Shown here one piece after another: positions 1 through 6,784 of a stretch of DNA of 16,765 bases (position 1 is the stretch's first letter; each line of letters opens with the position of its first letter). The stretch spans positions 1 through 16,765 of the forward strand of contig JAJFLD010000224.1 of NCBI GenBank assembly GCA_021772875.1, given 5' to 3'. The position numbers and the translations under genes were made by a program. Below the pieces are notes generated by a model. That model did not search any database and was not told where the DNA came from. It worked only from the letters and a program-made list of their open reading frames with translations. The DNA comes from Ghiorsea sp. GTDB lineage: Bacteria; Pseudomonadota; Zetaproteobacteria; Mariprofundales; Mariprofundaceae.

Positions 1-996
1 TAAGCGCAACAAATCTTGGTCAAAGGTGTTCATGCCATAGTTGGCACCATGCATCATCGTATCTTTGATGCCCATGATGTCCCACTGCGCAATTTGATCA
101 GCAGCGCGCGCTGTATTGATTAAAATTTCAGTCGCAACAGTGCGACCTCCATCCAATGTACGCACCAAACGCTGTGACAAAATCGCCTTCATGTTCATTG
201 CAAGGTTTAATTGTACCTGTTCATGCATTTCTTCAGGGAAAAAATTGCGAATACGTTCCAAAGCCTGATTCGAATTGTTTGCATGTAATGTTGCCACACA
301 AACATGCCCTGTTTCGGCAAAGGTAAGCGCATGTTCCATGGTTTCGCGATCGCGAATTTCTCCAATGAGTATTAAATCGGGTGCCTGACGTAAGGCATTT
401 TTTAGGGCATGTTTAAAATCAAGCGTGTCTGTGCCAACTTCGCGTTGTGTCATCACCGATTTTTGGTGTTGATGAATGAATTCAATAGGGTCTTCAATGG
501 TAATGATATGCCCTGCGGCATTGCGATTGCGATGATCAATCATAGCTGCCAAAGAAGTAGATTTCCCAGAACTAGTAGCGCCGACCATAACCACCAAGCC
601 ACGCTTATTCATCACAATATTTTTAAAGGCTTCAGGTAAAAGTAACTCATCAATAGTCGGCACATCGGTGGTAATTCTACGAATCACCATGCCCACATCA
701 CCACGTTGGCGAAAAATATTTACCCTAAAACGGCCCATGCCTTCATAAGCAATGGCCACATTCATCTCCATAACTTCGGAGAATTCTGCTCTTTGCTTTT
801 CTGACATCGTAGCATTGGCAAGCTGCTCACATTGCACAGCTGTGAGCGGTGGCTGTTTAAGTGGAATCACTTTAGCATTAATGCGGTATGAAGGTGGCAT
901 GTGTGATGTAATATACAAATCAGAGGCATCTTGTTTTATCATCACTTGCAATAATTGTTTAATTGAAACTTTTTGCTCAGTTGTGCTTGCACTCAT
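1..996 (-). CDS. pilU: Type IV pilus retraction ATPase PilU (3' end cut by window edge)
   Basis: PilT-type secretion ATPase that powers or assists retraction of type IV pili on the cytoplasmic side of the inner membrane. 332 codons are present with no stop, so the C-terminus lies beyond base 1; PilU proteins usually have about 380 residues. Visible motifs: Walker A GATSSGKS at residues 139-146 (K145), Asp box HIITIEDPIEF near 163-173, Walker B DLILIGE at 207-213 (E213), and His box AETGHVCVATLHAN at about 227-240. The stretch GEIRDRETMEHALTFAETGH and the following NQALERIRNFFPEE are typical of PilU rather than a second PilT. The fourth Walker A position is Ser where PilU usually has Gly; the GxxxxGKS consensus is kept. 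The ATG at 996-994 lies 6 nt after the pilT stop, so the two are almost certainly co-transcribed. Known of the family: PilU works together with PilT and generally depends on it for retraction. Confidence 0.93.
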   Translation of the reverse strand, partial: MSASTTEQKVSIKQLLQVMIKQDASDLYITSHMPPSYRINAKVIPLKQPPLTAVQCEQLANATMSEKQRAEFSEVMEMNVAIAYEGMGRFRVNIFRQRGDVGMVIRRITTDVPTIDELLLPEAFKNIVMNKRGLVVMVGATSSGKSTSLAAMIDHRNRNAAGHIITIEDPIEFIHQHQKSVMTQREVGTDTLDFKHALKNALRQAPDLILIGEIRDRETMEHALTFAETGHVCVATLHANNSNQALERIRNFFPEEMHEQVQLNLAMNMKAILSQRLVRTLDGGRTVATEILINTARAADQIAQWDIMGIKDTMMHGANYGMNTFDQDLLRL

Positions 997-1002
997 ATGA
1001 AG

Positions 1003-2046
1003 TTACCCACCAAATAGTTTTTTGTTTTGTGCCCGCGACAATGCTGCTTCTTGGGTGATTTTACGTTGGCGCACAAGATCCTGTAAACACATATCTAGGG
1101 TCTGCATGCCTTCACGCTGTCCTGTTTGCATCACAGAAACCATTTGTGCCAATTTGTTTTCACGAATCAAGTTACGCACTGCCGGATTACCCAACAGAAT
1201 TTCGTGTGCGGCAACTCTACCTTTACCATCAGCTGATTTGATTAAACTCTGTGAAATCACAGCTTTTATAGATTCTGACAACATCGCGCGTACCATATCT
1301 TTTTCTGCTGCGGGAAAAACATCGATGATACGGTCAATGGTTTTGGGTGCTGAAGATGTGTGTAATGTACCAAACACCATATGCCCTGTTTCAGCGGCAG
1401 ATAAGGCCAGACTAATCGTCTCCAAATCTCGCATTTCACCCACCAAAATCACATCAGGATCTTCACGCAATGCACCTTTGAGTGCTGTGGCAAACGATTG
1501 CGTATGTTGTCCCACTTCACGTTGAGATATAAGGCAGTTTTTTGTTTGATGCACAAATTCAATGGGGTCTTCAACTGTAAGAATATGACCTTTTTCGCGT
1601 TCATTGCGGTAATCCAACATGGCGGCAAGCGTAGTCGATTTACCCGAACCTGTTGGCCCAGTCACGAGGCAAATACCGCGTGGCATCATGGCTAATTCTT
1701 TAAAGAGCTCTGGGGCATTAAGTTGTTCTAAGCTTAAGACTTCAGAAGGGATGGTACGAAACACTGCCGACATGCCTCTATTTTGCCAAAAACAATTCAC
1801 ACGAAAACGGGCGATATCACCAAGTGCAAAAGAAAAATCCAAATCCAAATATTCTTCAAAGGTTTTGCGTTGCTGGTCATTCATGATGTCATACACCATG
1901 GTTTGTACTTGTTTGTCTTCTAAGGCAGGCATTTTGATCTTGGTCATATCCCCATTGATACGAATCATGGGTGATTCGCCCGCAGAAACATGCAAATCCG
2001 ACGCACCATTTTTTACCGCAAAGGCCAATAACTCAGAAATATCCAT
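1003..2046 (-). CDS. pilT: Type IV pilus twitching motility ATPase PilT
   Basis: Hexameric retraction ATPase that depolymerises type IV pili and drives twitching motility. 347 residues, the normal full length. Walker A GPTGSGKS at 130-137 (K136), Asp box HILTVEDPIEF at 154-164, Walker B DVILVGE at 198-204 (E204), His box AETGHMVFGTLHT at 218-230; the C-terminal domain has the family's AAHEILLGNPAVRNLIRE. The ATG at 2046-2044 is preceded by a strong purine-rich Shine-Dalgarno (AAGGGGAG, about 6 nt spacing). It starts a new unit: 98 nt separate it from trmB and contain a candidate promoter. pilU follows 6 nt downstream. Identity is secure; no pilus structural genes are visible in this window. 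Confidence 0.96.
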   Translation of the reverse strand: MDISELLAFAVKNGASDLHVSAGESPMIRINGDMTKIKMPALEDKQVQTMVYDIMNDQQRKTFEEYLDLDFSFALGDIARFRVNCFWQNRGMSAVFRTIPSEVLSLEQLNAPELFKELAMMPRGICLVTGPTGSGKSTTLAAMLDYRNEREKGHILTVEDPIEFVHQTKNCLISQREVGQHTQSFATALKGALREDPDVILVGEMRDLETISLALSAAETGHMVFGTLHTSSAPKTIDRIIDVFPAAEKDMVRAMLSESIKAVISQSLIKSADGKGRVAAHEILLGNPAVRNLIRENKLAQMVSVMQTGQREGMQTLDMCLQDLVRQRKITQEAALSRAQNKKLFGG

Positions 2047-2095
2047 CCAACACTCCCCTTACCATGAAAAAAACTAAAAACGAAAACCTTTGCCG

Positions 2096-2124
2096 AGAAT
2101 AGAAGTTAAATGCTGTTCTCGCAA
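2096..2124 (-). promoter_or_regulatory. Candidate sigma70-type promoter for pilT-pilU
   Basis: On the minus strand, TTGCGA (2124-2119) and TATTCT (2101-2096) are separated by 17 nt, 4 of 6 matches to consensus in each box. They lie about 50 nt before the pilT start, in the only sizeable gap between trmB and pilT. An inverted repeat CGAGAA (2094-2099) / TTCTCG (2116-2121) overlaps both boxes and could be an operator, but could also be chance. By eye only, with no start-site data. Confidence 0.35.
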
Positions 2125-2144
2125 GTAAACAAACAGCATAAATG

Positions 2145-2846
2145 CTACTTCTTTATGTAATGCAAAAACTGACTATCACGCCCAGCATTGATGCCGCGTT
2201 GTTCAAATTTGGTGTGCACCCTATCCTCATCGCGCGCTATAAAGCCGCCCAAACCTGCAACATTGGTCAACCCTGGTGTTTGATCCAAAATATCTCGCAT
2301 CCACACTGCCAATTCAGGAATATCACTGGCGAGTTTAATGAAACCACCATCTTTAACACGTGATACCAACAACTGGGAAAAATCTTTTTGAACAATTCTA
2401 CGTTTATGATGGCGTGGCTTGGGCCATGGGTCGGGATGATTGATAAACACACCATCAAGCTGCTGCTCTGCTACCTGATGTTGCAATACAAACTGGGCGG
2501 GCAACTGTGTAATTCGCGTACGCTCAATAAAACCAGCATCAGCCAAACGCCCAACTGCTTTGGCCACACCAGGTAAATAAATTTCAACACCAACAAGTGT
2601 CCACTCAGGATGCCTTTCTGCCAGATGAACCAAAAAGTCACCATTACCAAAACCAATTTCCATCACCACTGGTGCATCTTCCGCCAAGTTTGCTGATGCC
2701 AACGTTTTGCCTTTAGGCAAGCCAATGATAGGCAACCATTTCAACAACCTTGCTTCTTGCCCTGTGGTAACAAAACCATTTTTTCGTCCATGTGTGCGCA
2801 TTTCATGCTGCACAAACTGCTCTCTGAATTCAGCACTTAGTCTCAC
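2145..2846 (-). CDS. trmB: tRNA (guanine-N7-)-methyltransferase TrmB
   Basis: SAM-dependent enzyme that makes 7-methylguanosine at position 46 of the tRNA variable loop. 233 residues, usual length. The SAM-binding motif I is EIGFGNGDF at 63-71, followed by an acidic strand end GVEIY at about 86-90. The family signature PDPWPKPRHHKRR is at 138-150. The start is GTG (2846-2844), overlapping the hslO stop as GTGA, so translation is probably coupled to hslO. A short palindrome AGCATAAATGCT (2135-2146) covers the stop codon, but its 5-bp stem is too weak to call a terminator. Confidence 0.94.
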   Translation of the reverse strand: MRLSAEFREQFVQHEMRTHGRKNGFVTTGQEARLLKWLPIIGLPKGKTLASANLAEDAPVVMEIGFGNGDFLVHLAERHPEWTLVGVEIYLPGVAKAVGRLADAGFIERTRITQLPAQFVLQHQVAEQQLDGVFINHPDPWPKPRHHKRRIVQKDFSQLLVSRVKDGGFIKLASDIPELAVWMRDILDQTPGLTNVAGLGGFIARDEDRVHTKFEQRGINAGRDSQFLHYIKK

Positions 2847-3676
2847 GAAGACGTTTCCTCACTTGCATTTATTTTAGTGGTACGTTTACAATATTGGCAA
2901 GAAAGAATCACTTCGCCTGCATCATCTGCCAGCGCTTGTATCTCTTCTTTTGCCATCCCATCAAAGACGTGTTTCATATTCTCAATTGAACATGAGCATT
3001 GGTATTGATAATCATCCCGCCCAACAATTTGGCACCCCAAATCATTGAAACATTCAAGGATAACTTCAGGTGTACATTGATCAAGCGTATCATTGCTGAT
3101 TCTCGCCAGCGCTTCCACTGCCTTAAACCAGTCATCATCATCATCATCATCATCACAGCCTGGCATAGCTTCAATCATCAAAGCCAAATTACCCTGCAAA
3201 ATGACGTCTGCCCGAATTTGAACAGATTGACTTAAATAATGCATAATATGCTCAGCCAACCAATCAGAATTATGCTGAAGACTTGATACATAAGGTTGAC
3301 CAACACCCAAATCACGCACAGTTGATAACAGCATATCTTTGCCCATCCAGGCTGAAATCTCGCTTCCTTCCATGGCTGGCACGACCTTGTCTTGCCATTG
3401 CACATACCCTCGCACCGCACCTGACTTTGTCTCTGCCTGCATACGCGCAATCGGCGCATGTGTTGAGGTTGCATCCAATTGTAATACTTGGCGTACACCA
3501 CCTTTACTGACACTCAGCAACACAATAGATGCCAACAAGGTTTGCCCAAACAACACTGTAGGTTGCCCCTGTAAACCGTGAATATCAGCAGCTTCTTGGT
3601 TGATATGTTCACCCCGAATGATTGCTCCGCGCGCTCTGGCATCGGGCAATAAAAATCGAATCAGTTCATCTTTCAC
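2843..3676 (-). CDS. hslO: Redox-regulated holdase chaperone Hsp33 (HslO)
   Basis: Cytosolic Hsp33 chaperone, switched on by oxidation of a zinc-binding four-cysteine site at the C-terminus. The switch is intact: CSC (C227, C229) and CQYC (C260, C263), with a 30-residue gap as in the family. The N-terminal core has the typical LLPDARARGAIIRGE near the start. An open frame extends to a TTG at 3685, but GTG at 3676-3674 is preferred: it overlaps the stop of the upstream phosphatase gene as GTGA and has an AGG about 9 nt upstream, giving 277 residues. Odd feature: eight consecutive aspartates (D175-D182) made by seven GAT codons and one GAC, between the core and the linker region; see the separate repeat entry. 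Sits in the dat-phosphatase-hslO-trmB chain. Confidence 0.94.
   Translation of the reverse strand: MKDELIRFLLPDARARGAIIRGEHINQEAADIHGLQGQPTVLFGQTLLASIVLLSVSKGGVRQVLQLDATSTHAPIARMQAETKSGAVRGYVQWQDKVVPAMEGSEISAWMGKDMLLSTVRDLGVGQPYVSSLQHNSDWLAEHIMHYLSQSVQIRADVILQGNLALMIEAMPGCDDDDDDDDWFKAVEALARISNDTLDQCTPEVILECFNDLGCQIVGRDDYQYQCSCSIENMKHVFDGMAKEEIQALADDAGEVILSCQYCKRTTKINASEETSS
3132..3154 (-). repeat. Trinucleotide (GAT)7 microsatellite inside hslO
   Basis: Seven perfect GAT codons in tandem (plus strand ATC x7 at 3134-3154), followed by one GAC (3133-3131), encode Asp8 in Hsp33. Because the unit is three bases, slippage would change the number of aspartates without a frameshift. Confidence 0.9.
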
Positions 3677-4311
3677 TTTAACCAACCTATCAACTCATTT
3701 AATGATTTAAAACAGATATTTGCGCCACTTAGTTCAAGTTCTAAAGCATCAAAAGAATGGGTTAAACCAACCCCGTAACAACCAGCCCTGTATGCAGCTT
3801 GTACATCGGCCTCACCATCACCAACCATCACAGCATACTCAGGCACAATACCCAATTGTTTGCATGCTAACAGCAACGGTTCTGGGTTTGGTTTAGAGGC
3901 TCGGCCATCTAGTTTACCGACCACACAACCAAAATAATGCATCCAACCTAAGCTATTCAATTGTGCCTCTGCACGATGTTGGCCTTTGCTGGTTACCACC
4001 GCCATAGGCAGATGGCTCGCCCTCAAAAAATCTAACAATTCTTCTGCCCCATCCATGGCTTTGATACCATCCAAATAACTTTGGTCATGGATAGCAATAA
4101 ACCGCTCTGTGGCAGCTTCCTTCTTAGCGCCAAATAAACTTGTCATGCTGCAATCACCGCGCCCAGTATGGCGGCGGATATCCTTTGCGCTCATGTGGGG
4201 CAAACCAAACTCTTGCAAGGTTTGCTGCATCGCCGCAACAATGGGTTCAAAAGCATCAATCAGGGTACCATCCAAATCGAGAAGTACACCTTGAATATCA
4301 GACTTTTGCAT
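3673..4311 (-). CDS. HAD-superfamily phosphatase, phosphoglycolate phosphatase-like
   Basis: Haloacid-dehalogenase fold phosphatase with all four motifs. Motif I is DLDGT (nucleophile D12, acid/base D14), motif II TSK (T107), motif III lysine in ASKPNPEP (K140), and motif IV GDGEAD at 164-169. The helical cap lies between motifs I and II at about residues 20-85. The layout matches Gph/PpaX-type enzymes; substrate could be phosphoglycolate, pyrophosphate or another small phosphate ester and cannot be decided from sequence. The frame extends to TTG at 4326, but ATG at 4311-4309 has a GAAGAG 7 nt upstream and fits the usual family N-terminus, giving 212 residues. It overlaps the end of dat by 14 nt and the start of hslO by 4 nt. 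Confidence 0.87.
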   Translation of the reverse strand: MQKSDIQGVLLDLDGTLIDAFEPIVAAMQQTLQEFGLPHMSAKDIRRHTGRGDCSMTSLFGAKKEAATERFIAIHDQSYLDGIKAMDGAEELLDFLRASHLPMAVVTSKGQHRAEAQLNSLGWMHYFGCVVGKLDGRASKPNPEPLLLACKQLGIVPEYAVMVGDGEADVQAAYRAGCYGVGLTHSFDALELELSGANICFKSLNELIGWLK

Positions 4312-5179
4312 GACGAAGCTCTTCAAATTGCTCTAACATCAACGCACGTAATTTCAAACCGATTTCACCAGGCACACCAGCACCAATGGCTTGTCCATCA
4401 ACAGCACATACAGGCATAACAGCATTGGTTGTGCTGCTCATCAAACATTCCGTCAACCCCTTTTCGTCTAACTTCCACGGTCGCTGCTGCACAACAAAAC
4501 CTAGATCTTTTGCTAGCGAAATAACCATATCACGGGTAATACCTCCTAAGATCTGATGGTCTAAGGCGTGGGTCACCAAAACGCCATCAATGATAGCAAA
4601 CACATTCGTAGCACAGCCTTCAAGCATATGATTTTTTTCATCCAACCAAAATGCCTCATCCACCTCACGACGACTCGCTTCTTGTTTGCCCATCACACTG
4701 GCAAGCAAGGCAATTGATTTTATCTCACAATGTTTCCACCGAATATCTTTCAAAGTGCATGCTTTCACACCTGTTCTTAGCTTTGTATCGCTGGGCAGAG
4801 GAAGATCACGCACTGTAATGACAAGGGTTGGTTGCATAGCTTGATTCACCACATGTGAACGTGGCGCAACACCACGTGTCACTTGAATATAAACCATGGC
4901 ATCCTCATATGGATTTTTATGATAAGCCTGTTGTACCAAATCTTTTAATGCTTCTAAAGATTTCGGTAAAACAATTTCTATGGCTGCGCAAGAGCGTTCT
5001 AGCCGTTGTAAATGGGCGTCCAAATCCAAATACCCACCGCCAAAACATGCCACCACTTCATACACACCATCGGCAAACTGAAAACCACGGTCTTCGATGT
5101 GTACCATGGCCTGCTCAAGCGGCAGAAATTTATCATTCACATAAGCTGTGAGTTGTAGGTTTGCACTGGATTGTTTCAT
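4298..5179 (-). CDS. dat: D-amino-acid transaminase (PLP fold type IV)
   Basis: PLP-dependent aminotransferase of fold type IV, 293 residues. EDRGFQFADGVYEVV (about 29-43) is the N-terminal signature of the D-alanine aminotransferase / branched-chain aminotransferase group. The catalytic lysine is K154 in CEIKSIALLASVMGKQEA. TRGVAPRSH (101-109) matches the Arg-x-His carboxylate trap of the Bacillus D-amino-acid transaminase (TRGxxPRxH), which argues for D-amino acids rather than branched-chain substrates. GCATNVFAI and LGGITR bind the cofactor phosphate in this family. Likely reaction: D-alanine + 2-oxoglutarate to pyruvate + D-glutamate, feeding peptidoglycan synthesis. ATG at 5179-5177 with a GAGG about 11 nt upstream. 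First gene of the chain running to trmB. In many proteobacteria a dat gene lies beside PBP5 (dacC), as here. Confidence 0.85.
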   Translation of the reverse strand: MKQSSANLQLTAYVNDKFLPLEQAMVHIEDRGFQFADGVYEVVACFGGGYLDLDAHLQRLERSCAAIEIVLPKSLEALKDLVQQAYHKNPYEDAMVYIQVTRGVAPRSHVVNQAMQPTLVITVRDLPLPSDTKLRTGVKACTLKDIRWKHCEIKSIALLASVMGKQEASRREVDEAFWLDEKNHMLEGCATNVFAIIDGVLVTHALDHQILGGITRDMVISLAKDLGFVVQQRPWKLDEKGLTECLMSSTTNAVMPVCAVDGQAIGAGVPGEIGLKLRALMLEQFEELRHAKV

Positions 5180-5354
5180 GACAGGATTAACCTCGTGACA
5201 CTAGATATGCCAAAGCTTAAGAAAAAACAAACACTTTTGCGATGAAAAAGTAAGCAATAACAACCACAATTCAGTCATCAGTCATCCCAAAACGCAATGA
5301 TTGGCATAAATCTTGTATGCAAAGTTATTAAAGCGCATGGCCACCATTCCGATG

Positions 5355-5360
5355 TATAAA
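5355..5360 (+). promoter_or_regulatory. Candidate -10 box for the 71-codon gene
   Basis: TATAAA matches the -10 consensus at 5 of 6 positions and lies 27 nt before the start codon. The -35 position has no recognisable box, so the promoter may be weak, activator-dependent, or elsewhere. Confidence 0.25.
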
Positions 5361-5376
5361 ACATACGACGTATCAT

Positions 5377-5382
5377 AGGAGG
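5377..5382 (+). promoter_or_regulatory. Perfect Shine-Dalgarno AGGAGG for the 71-codon gene
   Basis: AGGAGG at 5377-5382, five bases before the ATG at 5388. The strength and spacing are the main reason for accepting this short plus-strand frame as a real gene. Confidence 0.75.
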
Positions 5383-5387
5383 CAAAC

Positions 5388-5603
5388 ATGAACCCTTTTC
5401 GTGCAAAAAAAATTGCAGATTATTTTTCAAGCATTGGCTCATTCATTGTAACCAACAAACTCTACGGTGTCACCGTAACATTTCGTGGTAATCTTGCTTA
5501 TTTTGAAAACGAAACTTCACTATGGGCATTTTTATTCCACATCGCCCATGCCGAACATCTCGAAAGCATTATCGCTGAAGCCAAGTCTAGACTCGCTGCT
5601 TAA
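5388..5603 (+). CDS. Hypothetical small protein, 71 residues
   Basis: I do not recognise this protein. It is 71 residues with a basic N-terminus (MNPFRAKKIADYF), a middle segment likely to form beta strands (VTNKLYGVTVTFRGNLAYF, about 21-39) and a C-terminal half rich in Ala, His and Glu that looks helical (WAFLFHIAHAEHLESIIAEA, about 46-65). There is no signal peptide and no convincing membrane helix, although the aromatic stretch WAFLF is hydrophobic. It has an optimal AGGAGG ribosome binding site and no larger gene overlapping it on either strand. It is the only plus-strand gene in the first 13.9 kb and converges on dacC with 23 nt between stops and no terminator visible. Probably cytoplasmic; function unknown. 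Confidence 0.7.
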   Translation: MNPFRAKKIADYFSSIGSFIVTNKLYGVTVTFRGNLAYFENETSLWAFLFHIAHAEHLESIIAEAKSRLAA

Positions 5604-5626
5604 AGCAATCATACCAGTAAAACAAA

Positions 5627-6784
5627 TTATTGGTCGCGCCACCAAAGTTTTAAGGCATCAGCCTTTCTACCTAACCAAGATGCCCGCTCTACATTTTGCT
5701 CAGTCAACATAGGGATGGTTTGAAGAACAATATCTTCTTTGGGTGTACGTAGTGTTGCTTGAATACTTCCCAAGCTTTGTCCTTTGGCAATCGGTGCAAG
5801 CTGTGGTGAAGTATATTTCAAAGCAAAACCTAAAAAGTTTTCACTACCCTTAGGCACAGTGACCCACACAGGTTTTTCAGGCTTTAACCAAACCGATGCT
5901 GCTTTACCTTCAAAAACTTCAATATTACGGCGAATTTCTTTTTCTTTGGGGCGTAATGTTACAAATTGACGCAAGCCGTATTTTAACAACACCTTAGATT
6001 CACTCTGCCTTGCATCCAAAGATGCTGCTCCAAACAAAGATGAAACCAACCGCATATCACCTTTTTCCGCAGCACCAGTTAAACAATAACCTGCCTCTTC
6101 TGTATGCCCTGTTTTTAAACCTTTAGCTTCTGGCAGCGACCATAACAAACGATTGCGATTCCATTGCGTGCGTCCGTCAAAGGTATAACTTTTTTCTGCA
6201 AAGATATCGAAAAAATCTGGAAAGTCTCGCCACAGTGCGACGGCAAGTTTTGCCATATCCATAGCTGTGCTAAAATGATTATCCGTAGGAAACCCTGTGG
6301 GATTACTAAAATGTGTGTTTTCCATACCTAAAGCAGCAGCTTTGGCATTCATCAAGCGCACAAATGCATCGGATGAACCTGCCAAATGTTCAGCGATTAC
6401 AATCGATGCATCATTGCCTGAAAGCGTGGCGATACCATGAATCACTTCCCGCACTTGAGGATGCATACGTGGCTCTAAAAACATCGTACTGCCGCCAATC
6501 TTCCACGCTTTTTCGCTCACATTAACACGCTCATCCAAATTTAATGTGCCCAATTTCAATGCTTCAAAGGTAAGATAGAGTGTCATCATCTTGGTCATGC
6601 TTGCAGGCGCAAGCCGTTTGTTTTCATCATGTTTTGCCAGAATTTGGCCTGATCGCGCATCCAGCAACACCCAAGATTTGGCTTTGATTTGAGGCTCCAT
6701 TGGCCAGCTGATGGATGCCCTCGCCGAGGATTGCTGAGCCAACATCATCGCACCTAATAATAGAGCATACCAAACAAACTTCAT
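5627..6784 (-). CDS. dacC: D-alanyl-D-alanine carboxypeptidase, PBP5/6 family
   Basis: Periplasmic penicillin-binding protein that removes the terminal D-Ala from peptidoglycan pentapeptides. All serine-peptidase S11 motifs are present: SMTK (S62, K65), SGN (S122-N124) and KTG (224-226). A signal peptide (MKFVWYALLLGAMMLAQQ) probably ends after SARA, near residue 23. The C-terminal beta-rich domain ends in a helix with basic and Trp residues (about 363-385, ending LKLWWRDQ), like the amphipathic membrane anchor of PBP5. The open frame reaches a TTG at 6790, but ATG at 6784-6782 is chosen: AAGGAG lies 7 nt upstream and the ATG overlaps the stop of the pseudouridine synthase gene as ATGA. 385 residues, normal length. 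Last gene of the mltB-rlpA unit. Confidence 0.94.
   Translation of the reverse strand: MKFVWYALLLGAMMLAQQSSARASISWPMEPQIKAKSWVLLDARSGQILAKHDENKRLAPASMTKMMTLYLTFEALKLGTLNLDERVNVSEKAWKIGGSTMFLEPRMHPQVREVIHGIATLSGNDASIVIAEHLAGSSDAFVRLMNAKAAALGMENTHFSNPTGFPTDNHFSTAMDMAKLAVALWRDFPDFFDIFAEKSYTFDGRTQWNRNRLLWSLPEAKGLKTGHTEEAGYCLTGAAEKGDMRLVSSLFGAASLDARQSESKVLLKYGLRQFVTLRPKEKEIRRNIEVFEGKAASVWLKPEKPVWVTVPKGSENFLGFALKYTSPQLAPIAKGQSLGSIQATLRTPKEDIVLQTIPMLTEQNVERASWLGRKADALKLWWRDQ

Larger units (their letters stand above)
5180..5387. other. Divergent intergenic region between dat and the 71-codon gene
   Basis: At 208 nt this is the longest gene-free stretch in the window. It must hold promoters in both directions. 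For dat, the minus strand has a weak pair, TTGTTT and TATCTA, 17 nt apart, upstream of its start. For the plus-strand gene, the best -10 is TATAAA at 5355-5360 with no good -35, and TTGGCA at 5301-5306 is an alternative -35. An 11-bp palindrome ATACG-A-CGTAT lies at 5363-5373. No terminator, tRNA or riboswitch-like fold was recognised. Confidence 0.4.

Noticed and set aside
1022..1525. 167-codon plus-strand frame opposite pilT
   Set aside because: Lies wholly inside pilT on the other strand, no family resemblance, no Shine-Dalgarno; a shadow frame.
2135..2146. Palindrome at the trmB stop as a terminator
   Set aside because: Only a 5-bp stem with a 2-nt centre, no G+C-rich core and no following U-run.
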